Below, in pieces: positions 48,652-59,024 of a stretch of 64,000 bases of DNA. Made by a program: the position numbers and the translations under genes. This DNA comes from Silene latifolia (Eukaryota > Streptophyta > Magnoliopsida > Caryophyllales > Caryophyllaceae), in contig NC_133538.1 of the NCBI RefSeq assembly GCF_048544455.1, positions 19,619,969-19,683,968 on the forward strand, in the 5' to 3' direction. The notes under the pieces are model-generated. The model did no database searches, was not told the DNA's origin, and saw only the letters and a list, made by a program, of their open reading frames with translations. Position 1 is the stretch's first letter. Each line of letters begins with the position of its first letter.

Positions 48652-49448
48652 GGTAATATGAGTAGGATAGTAGGGTATGGTGTAGGGTTAATGGGCACGG
48701 GTTTGGTAGCTGTTTGGAGCGGGTTTTGGGCTCGGGATTGAGCACGCAAAACAGGGGGGGCTGCTTGTGTTGCGGGCTGTTTGTGGAGTATTTGGGACGG
48801 GAATTGGATGGGTTTTGTGGTGTTCTAGGTGCTGGGTTGTTGTGGGTAATGTGGAGCACGGGTTGGTGGTGATGGGTTGCGGGTTTGGACCAAGTTTGAG
48901 TCGGTTTAGAAGGGCTTTCGATGGGCTATACAAACACGGGTAAAGGAAGGAATTGGGCTGTGTTTGGGAGTGTTTAGGACGAGATTTGGGTGTGGATATG
49001 GGTTCGAACTGGGGTTGAATGGGTAGAGGCCTAGGTTGGTCAGTGTACTCGAGATTCGTGCCAACTCGTAAAGAAAACGGGCTCAAAAACCAAGCTATAA
49101 TCGAGCTCCAAAACGCGTGGTTGAAACGAGTTTTAAATTTTCAAATTCGATTTTTCAAATCAATTAACACATTAAAATAAATGATTTTTCAAATCAAAAA
49201 ATATATTTTATTTTCAATAAAATAAATTTAAGAAAATAAATTCAAATAATAAAATGAATTCACTTAAAAAAGCTTTAATTTAAGTATCATTTAAATTAAT
49301 AAAATACTCCGTCGACAACGCTCATTCCACATCGTAAAACGAACTCAAATAATGACAATGACAACTAATAAATACATGCGTCCTATCATCATCGGGTGTT
49401 TGTCGGGTTTTCTATAAATTCCAATATCGACAGATATGGGTATCTACA
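48652..49448 (-). repeat. TAT2 5' LTR, part 2
   Basis: Continues the LTR after ATH3 (48652-48656 is the GGTAA duplication) and ends GGTATCTACA. The five bases after it, CAAAG (49449-49453), are the TAT2 duplication. Confidence 0.88.
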
Positions 49449-49453
49449 CAAAG

Positions 49454-51172
49454 CGAGAAAGAGTTCAGAGGCAGAGACCAACCCAGAACAGGCGCAGCAT
49501 CTGCTACGTCCTCTGGAAGAGGCGCGACATCTGCTGCGTCCTCTGGACGAGGCGCAGCACTTCATGCGTCTGTTCTAGAGCTGGGTTCTGGCTGTGAAGT
49601 CAGAATCGCAACACCGTTATTGTTCGTTGGTAGATTTTGGATGAATTATCGATATTAGACTCGAATTGAAGTGTTTTAACCGACTATATGTGTCTGGACA
49701 AGTCATAAAACGATTTAAAACGAGAAATTACAACAGTTACATGATTATGATTATACAATGAACTCGTGTCGGAAATACAAAAAGGCGAAATTTGAGTTTA
49801 GATTAAGACGAAACTGGACAAATAAGATTCGGAAGAAACATATGTATCAAATTGGGATTCCACAACCTCGACATGAACAAGTCGAAACCCCGACGAATCG
49901 ATTTAATATAAAACGGCGAAAACCCGCAAGTATTGAATTACTCGGGATTAAGGAGGAATTAAGCATTGTAATATAAAGGGAATTGTTAAAATATGATTTA
50001 TATACTGAAATAACAAAAAGAACGAAGAAAAAAGAAAGAATAAAAAAAAAGAGGAAACTTGCAGGAAGTCGAGGAAGAAGAAGAAGAAGAAGAAGAGCAG
50101 AAGCAGTAAGCAGCCTCTGGAAGAGCCGCAGCAAGGCTGTGATCCTTTCTGAAGGCGCAGCTGCTGCTGCATTTCTTCTCGACGTCTGACCTCTGCTATT
50201 TCGTAAATATCGCTTTAAAAGGTGGATTTAAATCGGTTTTCGAACGTGCTCTTGATATAGATTTACATTAATTGATATAAAATAAAAGTACAATAATAAA
50301 ATGGGATTTACACCCTTAGACTTACATGTTTGACGAAACGAGCTTAACTAAAGTTATCGTTTAGTGATTGCTCGAATCGAATATGCGTGGAAAGTGCCCT
50401 CGCTAGAGGATTTATTAGATTGATTAAAAGTGGAGTTGGTCAAGTCGGTCGGTCTATGCAACGTGACTGGGACTCAGACTGATCTGAGCTTACTTGGTCG
50501 ATTGATCAAGCACGTAAGCGTCAAAAGGCAATAACGTAGTCTAGAATGCAAAGAGAGAGAAAGAAGGGGCGTAACACTCGCGTGCCAAATATGGAGGCCA
50601 AAGGCCTCTAAAACTAAACATAAGGAAGAGTTTAGGAATGACACGTATTTGGAAACAAATCTCGAAAATATTCTGAAGAAGGCGAAAAGAGGGCTGGAGA
50701 AGAGGCGCAACAACTAATGCGATCCTTGTAAGAGGCGCAACATTTGCTGCGTCGTTTCCCCAGAAGTTTTCTCCTTTGCAAGAAAGATTTCCGCGTTTTA
50801 TTATGGAATTTCAGTAGATTTACACTTTCTTATTCCATGAAACACAATATTACGGTAGATATTTACTTAAAATATTAATTTTAATTAGGAATACATATCT
50901 AGAGAATTCTATAACATTCCGGAATATTCCGACTCGGCATTTAAAAGGTTTTTAAAAAATGAAGCGTTTTTTGACCCGGACTCCAAATGAACTCTAAATA
51001 CTGTCGAAACGACCGTATCGGCGCGTAGATGACGACCAAGGGGTTGAATCGAGTGTTTGAGCTATCACTTGACGATGAACTTACGGACTGTCATAAATCG
51101 TTCCGCGTATCAGACATATGGCCCAATCATCACTGGGTGGTTGGTGGGAGGTGCTGAAATGAAGTATCTACA
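49454..51172 (-). repeat. TAT1 5' LTR, U3-side segment
   Basis: Second half of the LTR begun at 5098, ending AGTATCTACA (compare the GGTATCTACA end of TAT2). It contains the 30-bp periodic repeats and a GAA-rich stretch at 50078-50098. No gene. Confidence 0.78.
49491..49580 (-). repeat. 30-bp periodic repeat with GCGCAGCA/TGCTGCGTC dyads
   Basis: Units start at 49491, 49521 and 49551, exactly 30 bp apart, each with GGCGCAGCA and CTGCGTC that can pair. Further pairs lie at 50704/50734 (30 bp) and about 50125/50154. They are unlike the tandem repeats of the other families, but they follow the same principle of spaced dyads. Confidence 0.75.
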
Positions 51173-51982
51173 ACTATGCATAAATGCAAGTTTAACTACA
51201 TGCAACTAACTAGTGAGACATGTGAGATATATTACTATGCAATTTATACTATATGAGCTAACTAATGGAAATGCAATATGGAATATAATACAAGTACAAG
51301 CCTAAACTATATGATTACTATAATGTATGTTAATTCATGGTTTAACCTCCCCACACCGATTTTAAACACTATTGCTAATATAGGAAGAAAGGGATTTAAT
51401 CATGAGGTAACTACATAAATGCAACTATACATGAGAGATAGGGAAAGAAAGGGTTCTTACAATCATTATAGGAGATGAAGATGGTAGGTAGGAGGCATAC
51501 ATAGCAATGACACGAGCCAAATGAAAGAAAAAGTGATCCGCTCGAGTTGTTTTCAACTCGCTAGAATTGGGGCTTGACTCGCTCGAGTCATTTTTGATCT
51601 GCGCGGGTTGAAGATTTGGACAACCGGATTTTCAGAAACTTTCCCAGATTCTTAGGCAGTGAAAAATCCTTATTTCCTTTGGTTTCAACTCGCACAAGTT
51701 GATGTCGGGCCCCACGGATTTCAAGCAAATTTTGACCCAACACCTTTTTAATGATAAGAAAGATGTGCACAAGCCCAAAATCTCCATTTTCTTCATTTAT
51801 TTACATTTCCTACCTTCTGATTTTCCTCAATTTCCTTCAAAAAACTCAATTAAAATATGAGATCCATCCCTTTCATCTCTCATGCAATTTATTAAATGAA
51901 TGAAAATCTACACTAAATGCATATATACAAGTTAATGGTTATTGAGGAACTCCATCAAACCAAAGATTGTCAATAAACAATT
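51173..51982 (-). other. ATH4 non-coding segment
   Basis: No gene recognised. It contains a cluster of CTCGAGT/AACTCG dyads at 51540-51710, similar in style to the palindrome arrays of the other elements. Confidence 0.5.
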
Positions 51983-53083
51983 TCATAGAAAATTTTCACT
52001 AGCACTCAAAGCACGTAGAAGTCGGTCAAATTCTTTGGAGTGAGATATAAATAGGCGTGGATAACAACACAAGATTATGCAATTGAAAAATGCCCAAGTA
52101 ATAGACCGAAAAATCATGTTAAGAACACTATGACAAAAATCATAAGAGATGTGATGGATGGAAGGAACATGAAACGAGTAATTTAACACTTCACTCAACT
52201 CGTCCTCCAAATAGTCAAAATCACCGCACTCAAGGCAAGTACTCTCATTATCATCCAATGTGACTTTAACGGTGTCTATTTGGGGTTCCCAAATGTCATC
52301 ATAATCCTCATGCCAACAAGGACCATTATTAAAGGGGTTGTCTTAACAAGGCTCACCAAGCTCAACACATTTTTCTCCCTCTAATATGTCATCCTCAAAG
52401 GGTGAGTTTTCACTCAAGCTCACATCCATCTCACTCTCACTTTGCCCATTAACATCAAATTTCATGGAAGTTGGTTTCATTGTTATACAACAAGAGTAGG
52501 ATGACGGCATTCAAGCATTAGTTTCACAATCAAGAATATACTCCTCCTCATCATCACTCTCTTCATCTAGCACTCCATATTCCCAAGGAAGGGCAAATTT
52601 GTGAACATAGTGGGTAGGCTCAAGGTTATAGGAAGGTGTCTCATTTTCACATATCTCATTTTCATCATAGTTTTCCTCAATGAATTTTTGAAATGTGGTT
52701 ATCTCTTCTATCATACCTTTCTTGGCACTTTCAAAGATGTCATGTATAGTTTGCTTAAGATATTCGGTGGCCATAAACTCAACAAATTCCCAAAATTCCT
52801 CACAATTCATCTCACATATCCTACCACCACTCAAGTGAAATGCTAAGTTGCGGATTTCAAGGTTCATGCTATTATAAAGAACACAACATGCTTCATAATT
52901 TTAAAGAGTAAAACCATGATACCAAGCATAAGTCATATAATCTTCAAATCTTGCAATATACTTATCAAATGACTCATTATCAAATTGCCAAAAAGTGAAT
53001 GTAGACATGTTGAGCATTTGAAATAGAACAAGTACAAGAATTAAAACTCTCAAGGAACCAAAATCCCTCAAGAAGAAACACAA
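51983..53083 (-). pseudogene. ATH4 gag-like frame with three in-frame stops
   Basis: One continuous minus frame of about 367 codons interrupted only by stops: TAA at 52903-52901, TGA near 52511 and TAA near 52343. The N-terminal part (MSTFTFWQFDNESFDKYIAR, AWYHGFTL, then NYEACCVLYNSMNLEIRN) resembles the Athila capsid pattern ending in a HGF...L...Y.GL-like block, but I am not certain. A long acidic stretch (DEESDDEEEYILDCE, SESEMDVSLSENSPFEDD) follows. The last 90 codons hold a hydrophobic segment (ITWAFFNCIILCCYPRLFI) that could span a membrane. No protease or RT motif. The preserved frame around the stops is unusual for an old element. Confidence 0.55.
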
Positions 53084-53123
53084 CTAAAACTAGACAAAAG
53101 AACGATTCAAATACACAACACCT

Positions 53124-53141
53124 TCCCCGGCAACGGCGCCA
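53124..53141 (-). other. ATH4 primer-binding site
   Basis: Sense TGGCGCCGTTGCCGGGGA, identical to ATH2, three bases from the LTR end. Confidence 0.85.
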
Positions 53142-53144
53142 TTT

Positions 53145-54156
53145 TGATGAACGTGTCGTTGTCCACTCTCAAACACATTTATACCCAACTACTAGCATAA
53201 CAAGCAAGTCGGGGTCGAACCCAAAGGACGGGGGTACTCAAATTGTTCAATCTAATTGTAGTTGCACTAGGTTTGTCACAATTGCTTGGGTTGATGATTC
53301 TAAACTAATAAAAGCAGATGAAAGGTAACAAGTAATAAAACAAGGATGTGAACAAATGATAAACAATATTAGGGAATCATGGGATCATAGGGGAATCATG
53401 GTGGGATCAAACAAACAAGTTTCATAGATGCAAGTAATTATTATTGTTGGAATTGATTTAATGTATATCTTACGATTTCTAGGGGAAACTTAGGTCCCGG
53501 AGCCGAGTCGGTCAAGACTGTACAACACCTACAAGTCGACTTGGTTTTCCCTATTAATGTGATATAACATAAATGAGTCCTAGGAAGGTTTGGGTCTCGG
53601 AGCCGAGTCGGTCAAGACTGTACAACACCTACAATCGACTTAATTCTTCCTAATCAACTATATTCATGGTCTAACAAGCCTTGAGTTGGTTTATGTCTTA
53701 CAAGTCTTGTTGAAAGGATAAGAGAAACATGCTATGTTTTTAATCAAGCATTTCATCAAACATGACATACGCATAAGTTGGAAAACAATAAACAAGCATT
53801 CATATAATCTCATTAAGTATAAATCTTTCCCATGATTACCTCCCCTAATCCCCCACTAATCCCTAGTTAGAAAACTACTCACTCATTATCATGGAAAACA
53901 TGTTAACAATAGAAGAGAACTTGATTGATTGATGAAGAGTTGTCAATTCTCCAATAATAACCCAATAATCTTCAATTACCCAATAATAAGTCTTGAACAA
54001 TAATTAAGGAAAGATTAATGTGTAATTTGTGGAAAGATTAAGTGCTAATCTATTCTAATCGACTCCTAATGAGAGCTTAATCTAGACTAAGGAAGCTTAA
54101 TCTCCTCTAAATACAAGAGGGGTATATATAGTAGTACAAGGATTAGGTTAACTAAG
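53145..54156 (-). repeat. ATH4 5' LTR, truncated
   Basis: Starts TGATGAACGTG on the plus strand. The body is homologous in reverse to the ATH1 LTR (GGTGTTGTACA, and the GAGACTTGTAAGA and GAAGGTTTGGG parts). It contains a 100-bp duplication (starts near 53493 and 53593) and a TATA box (minus TATATATACC) at 54121-54130. The 5' end is lost. Confidence 0.7.
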
Positions 54157-54171
54157 TGTAATACTCCGTAT

Positions 54172-54263
<92 letters not shown>
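54172..54263. repeat. (AAT)n microsatellite
   Basis: About 30 perfect AAT units, with a second short run at 54301-54327. Confidence 0.95.
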
Positions 54264-54264
<1 letters not shown>

Positions 54265-54837
54265 TTTTTATACGAGTTATGTTGAGACGGAGAAATAATG
54301 ATTATAATAATAATAATAATAATAATACATTAAACATGTATTATACTCCAACCACATACATATATAATCCCTTATCCTCACCCACCCAACCTTATCCTAA
54401 CGCAATCCACCAAAAATCCACCACCAAACATTAGAGAGAAAAGAGAGAAAGAGAGAAAGGAAGAGAAAGACCATCTTTTGCCCTCCGCCTTGAGATCGTG
54501 AGGTAAACAACTTATACTAGCCTTTATGTTATTATTTTTATACTGTTGACTCACCACGACTTGGACCCACCGTGACCACCATAGGACCGTCCTTGACCAC
54601 CCATAAAGGGCTTTAACCGAGTAGAAAAATAGGATATTTGGGAGTGTTGGTGTCGCGGGTTAGGGCTGCTATTTTAGGGATGTTGCGGGTTGGTTTGGGA
54701 CTAGTTCTGGGTAGGTTTAGGTCGAGGGTAGTGAGAGGAGTAGGATGGTGGTTGTGGGTGGCCGTGAGGGTGGCTGGAGGTGACGGGTTCAAAGGAAAAA
54801 GAAGGGATGTCGAGGGTGTTGTTGTGGTTGTTGTTGT

Positions 54838-56154
54838 TGTAATACCCGCCCTTTTAGGGACCCTTTGACCAGCATTGACTGACCTTGGGAGCGGGAATAG
54901 TTCTTAGAAGTGCGTGCCAAGGCTATCTTGGGTTACGAGTTATGAGTGGTACTCGATAGGGTAGAGGCTACTCGATCGAGTAGCGTAGTTACTCGATCGA
55001 GTATGGGGTCACTCGATCGAGTATGTGGGGTACTCGATCGAGTATCGAGTTTTCAGAGAGGGTTTTTAATCGCGTTTTGTTAAATCCGCAAATCATTTCC
55101 GCCTCATTACTCCTACCCTTTGGTCGCCTCTTTCCCTTCCTTTCACCATAAAACCTCTATGGAAGCCTTTTGAAGGTCCTTGTGCCTTAGAAGATCATAG
55201 CTTGAGTCGGGTAGCGGTCTTTTGCCGGGTTTCTCCTCATAGGTATGTCGTCATCATCATCCGCGTCCTTGTCTTTACGATTAGGGTTTGGTTGGTAGTA
55301 ATAGATGATTGTGTTGTGGTTATAGGCTTTGCTTGGTTGCTGGATATGTCATATGTTGGCATGGATTGGTTGCAGTTGCTTAAAGGTAGGTTCGCCTACT
55401 CAGTTTCTGTAGATGGTCTAGTGTGTCAATCGTCGTGTCGTTGTTGTTGTGCTGTGGTTGTGTTTGTGCGGCAGCGTGTATACGATTGTTGATTAATTCA
55501 GACGGTTGTTGATGTTGTGATTGCTGATTGTTTGTCTCTGGTTCTCGAGATGCGTTCTCGGCTGAGTGGAGTCACTTGCGGGAGTGGCTTCACGCCCTAG
55601 TTTTGCCCTTCGTGGAACCCGCCACGGAAGGGGATATGCACATTAATGGGACAGGGTTATCGCTCGGTATGATGAGCGGGGATTTGATGGGTACGGCTGC
55701 GGTCCCCCACTGGCAGGGCTGGTCCAGTGCACAGTCGGTGACAGAGATTGATCGGTGTGGGTGTGCTTGTGTGTGACTGGTTGTATTGTATTGTATTGTT
55801 AGGTGTTGTTGGCATTGTTGTGTTTTATCTCAGTACTGACCTTGTGTGGTTATCTTGTTGTTTTATGTGTCTGTCGTGATCCCTTATGGTGAGCAGTCAG
55901 TCTTAGCAGGTGTTGATATCGTTGATAGCTGGAGTCCGGGCAGAGATGAGTCTTCACGAGATTTGATAGTAATAGCGAGTAGTCTTTGAGTTGTATCGTT
56001 TGTATCATCAGTTGGTTTTAAATCACTTGTAATATAACATAATAGTTCTTTTATCGACATTTGATTATTACTGTCCTCGGGCAACCGAGTTGGTAATGCC
56101 CTTATATGCTAAGGAAGGCCTAGTTAAGGCTCCTCTGGATATGGGGGTGTTACA
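54838..56154 (+). repeat. Solo LTR of a Tekay-like family with perfect duplication
   Basis: TGTAATACCC...GGGTGTTACA, 1317 bp, flanked by GTTGT at 54833-54837 and 56155-56159. It shares with the TK2 LTR the ending (GGATATGGGGGTG against GAGTATGGGGGTG), a CTCGGG-AACCGAG dyad, and a long conserved block (55564-55730 against 58110-58265). Solo LTRs arise by recombination between the two LTRs of one insertion. Confidence 0.92.
54951..55043 (+). repeat. ACTCGATCGAGT array in solo LTR
   Basis: Starts 54951 (changed), 54970, 54991, 55011 and 55032, spacings 19, 21, 20 and 21. A TATA-like CATAAAACC lies about 100 bp downstream at 55146. Confidence 0.85.
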
Positions 56155-56537
56155 GTTGTTGCTTGTTATTGTTGTTGGTGTTGTCGATGGTGTTGCTGCT
56201 GGTGGCTATAGGGGTGGTCGGATCTGGGGGTGGTGAGGGAGTCGACCACCGTGGTGGTGGTGGCCCATGGTGGTGGTCATTTATGGTGGTGTTGTTGTGT
56301 GTTGCGGGTTATTGTCATGGTTGCCGTTGAGCAACTCAAGAAATACTACCCTTGAGCCTTAGCAACCAACAAACCTTTCTCTAGTTTCACAACTTGTGGC
56401 CACAATACCCATTTCAAGTCAATTCCTCGAAACATTCTGATTTGAAATACATGTTTTATCGAGTCTAAGTTACGACACTTTGCCATGTTTTAAACAGCCT
56501 TTGATCTGTTAAAGGCCACATCCATTTGTACTCAAAA

Positions 56538-56750
56538 TAAAACACCCGAACTACAAGCATGGTTTGATTTCACCTCTTCAGGTGGATACGTAGCCAGTCC
56601 TTTCTTACACAAGAAGGATACAACCACAACACCCAAACAAACTAACCAAACACCCGAACTACATGCATGGTTTGATTTCACCGCTTTAGGTGGATACGTA
56701 GGCAATCCTTTCTTACACAAGAAGGATACAACCATCCCCGCACCAAAAAA
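56538..56750 (+). repeat. Two copies of the GATACGTAGGC box, about 110 bp apart
   Basis: Each copy reads ACACCCGAACTACA, GGTTTGATTTCACC, GGTGGATACGTAG, then a hairpin (TCCTTTCTT...AAGAAGGA) and TACAACCA. They match the TAT2 boxes in order and in the hairpin position. Confidence 0.75.
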
Positions 56751-56856
56751 AAAAACAATCACATATACAAATTCCAAAAAATAAAATAAAAGGAGAAGCA
56801 TTACTTTTACCACAAAAAAAAAAAAAAACAAAACAAAAAGAAGCCTTTCTCCCTTC

Positions 56857-57584
56857 CTACAAAAATCCCCTTTCACTTGGTTTATCACGAATTGTGATAC
56901 CAGTAAACAGATGGCTCTTTGTCCCTTGTATCAGAGTTAGGAGGGAATTCGTTTTTGATTTTGTAGTTGAGGATGGCTTGGTACCAAGGTTCGACATGGT
57001 ATTCCTCGTCGTTGTTAATGGCGCATATGTGAGCTGGACGCTCATTCTTTCGACACACAAGGGCAGGGATGTCATGCCGTTAGGTATGTTGATGAGTGCA
57101 ACAAGTTTTGCTAGGGCATCGACGAATTGGTTTTCTTCCCGTGGCAAGTGGAAGTAGTTGATTTGGTCGAAGAATTCGGCTTCCTGATTAATTTCTTCTT
57201 GGTATGGTGTTAGACTGCCGCTTCGTATTTTCCATGATCTGGACACTTGATTGATAATGAGTGAGGAATTGCTATGGACTCTAAACTTATTGATGCCAAG
57301 TGTTATGGCTGCTTGTAGGCCGATGAGGCATGCTTCGTATTCGGCGGCATTATTGGTGACGGCGAAGTCTAGTTTGAATGAGATCGGAACGTGTCCCCCT
57401 TCTAGTGATATTAGAAGGATTCCTACCTCGAAGCCTCTCAGGTTTGACGCACCGTCGAAGTATAGGTCCTATCCGTCGGTGTCGGCACAAAGGATATCTT
57501 CGTTAGCGAGTGACTATATGTCGGTCGTTGGATCCTCGTTGACCGGCTTTTCTGCTAGGAAATTGGCGACTGCCCTTCCCTTGA
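56857..57584 (-). pseudogene. TAT3 second RNase H (archaeal-like type)
   Basis: DLYFDGASNLRG, then TNNAAEYEACLIGL, LIINQVSRSWKIRSGSLTPY and YFHLPREENQFVDALAKL are the same blocks as in TAT2. The third acidic position has changed: HSNSSLIIN replaces GDSSLVIN, so aspartate is asparagine. Stops lie in the lead-in (for example before YFDGASN). The fragment ends at TK2 on one side and loses similarity after PLCVERMS on the other, where integrase should begin. Confidence 0.85.
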
Positions 57585-59008
57585 TGTGACACCCCCATAC
57601 TCCAAGTGCCTTACTAGGACAACTTAAGGTATGGAAACGTCACCATCTCGGTTACCCGAGGCAATGATAATCATAAGACAATAAAGAAACATATTCTAAA
57701 AGTAAATACGGTTTAAGTGATTACATGTCAAACCAAAACTGTTAAACTGAAATACAAAGTACTCAAAAATGTCTACCAGCCAAAACTGTCACAACTATAA
57801 GACATCGTCTGACACGGCGGAAGACTCTTCTAATAGCCACGTGATGACTCAAACCAGCTATCCCATATGGGTCATATCATACCTGCTCAATAACTGCTCA
57901 CCACCCCCGAATGGATTACCACAACTTTTAAAACATTTAAACGGGGTCAGTACTAATTACACAACACAAAGCCACAACGAAACAAGTACACAAACAGCTC
58001 AACAACACAATAATCCTCCAAACTCCATAATCAATCTCCACACAACTGAATACACACTAAAAGTGTGTAGTCCTACCAGAGTACCCATCGCAACAAGTAC
58101 TCCACACCACCAGTGGGGGACCGCAGTCGTACCCACCAAATCCCCGCTCATCAACCACTGAGCGATAAACCCAAGTTTCCTTAATGTGCACATCCTCTCC
58201 TATGGCGGGTTCCACAGAGGGCGAACCAAGGGCGTGAAGCCACTCCCGCAAGTGACTCCACTCAGCCAGGGACGCGCCCCAAATATCACAGACAGTTATA
58301 CAACATAATCAACAATATAAACCAACGACCGTCACAATCACTAGCAATATAATTAATCAATAATCACAATACAACCACCACACACATCATGTAACTAATA
58401 CTGAGTAGGGAAAACCCTACCTGGAACAGCAATCACCAAGATCGTCACAATCAGCTAATCAACATCGTCCTTCACGGAAATTACTTCCTATCAAACATAC
58501 AATAATACAATCACAATCTAACATCAACAATACTCCCCAAAACCCCCAAATCACCCAATTAGGGTTTAACCAACTTTAACAAAACAGTATAAAAATTATA
58601 TGTAAAGCTTACCCTCGACACAAGGATCATGACGGTGTAAAGAACGATGAAATTCGACACCTCTAGCTCCGGGATTTGCTAATGATGCGATGACAAACAA
58701 ACTACGTAACTCCTTTTCTCCTCACTTAGGTTTTAGAATAGATAAAGGAAACTAAGAAAAGTGACAGACAACCTTTTATACTTATCTCGCATCATTAACA
58801 AAACCCGTTAAACTCAGCCCGTAAAACTCACTTACTCGATCGAGTAAGTCACTTACTCGATCGAGTGAGCCTTACTCGATCGAGTGCCAAGCTTACTCGA
58901 TCGAGTACCCATCAGGCAGACTACTGTTTTGCGTAAAAACATACTTACTCGACAGAGTAAGCCCCACTCGATAGAGTACCCTAAGACACATAAAATCGTA
59001 GTATTACA
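57585..59008 (-). repeat. TK2 3' LTR
   Basis: 1424 bp, TGTGACACCC...GTATTACA on the plus strand. TATA (minus TATAAAAGGT) at 58772-58780 and a palindrome array at 58834-58977. Confidence 0.9.
58834..58977 (-). repeat. ACTCGATCGAGT array in TK2 LTR
   Basis: Starts 58834, 58855, 58874 and 58895 (spacings 21, 19, 21), then two changed copies at 58947 and 58966 (19). It lies 50-200 bp upstream of the TATA box in the sense direction. Confidence 0.87.
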
Positions 59009-59024
59009 GTCTTCCCTCCTAAAA
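59009..59024 (-). other. TK2 polypurine tract
   Basis: Sense TTTTAGGAGGGAAGAC directly before the 3' LTR. Confidence 0.75.

Larger units (their letters stand above)
51173..54156 (-). mobile_element. ATH4: old Athila-like element (fragment)
   Basis: Minus-strand element with a PBS at 53124, a 5' LTR from 53145 to the right, and one gag-like frame. TAT1 is inserted at 51172, and the LTR is cut at 54156 by the Tekay-like relic. Confidence 0.7.
54157..56340 (+). repeat. Tekay-like LTR relic, plus strand, with solo LTR inside
   Basis: Begins TGTAATACTCCGTATTT, the typical Tekay-like LTR start, then an AAT microsatellite. The far end is not defined; about 56340 is where Tat-type sequence starts. 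No PBS was found, so whether it is a solo LTR or a 5' LTR is unknown. G/T-rich sequence at 54820-54837 and 56155-56290 gives valine-rich frames that are not genes. Confidence 0.5.
56341..57584 (-). mobile_element. TAT3: Tat-like fragment
   Basis: Holds a second-type RNase H on the minus strand (56857-57584) and two conserved boxes on the plus strand (56538-56750). The opposite direction of the two parts, and the lack of integrase between them, point to a rearranged or deleted copy. TK2 interrupts it at 57585, where CTTGA (57580-57584) is the expected duplication. Confidence 0.7.

Noticed and set aside
54638-54868. Valine-rich plus-strand frame
   Set aside because: Caused by GTT/GGT repeats at the edge of the solo LTR insertion, with no motif.
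54157-56340. Relic as the 5' LTR of a plus-strand Tekay-like element continuing into TAT3
   Set aside because: No PBS after it, and the following sequence is Tat-type on the other strand.
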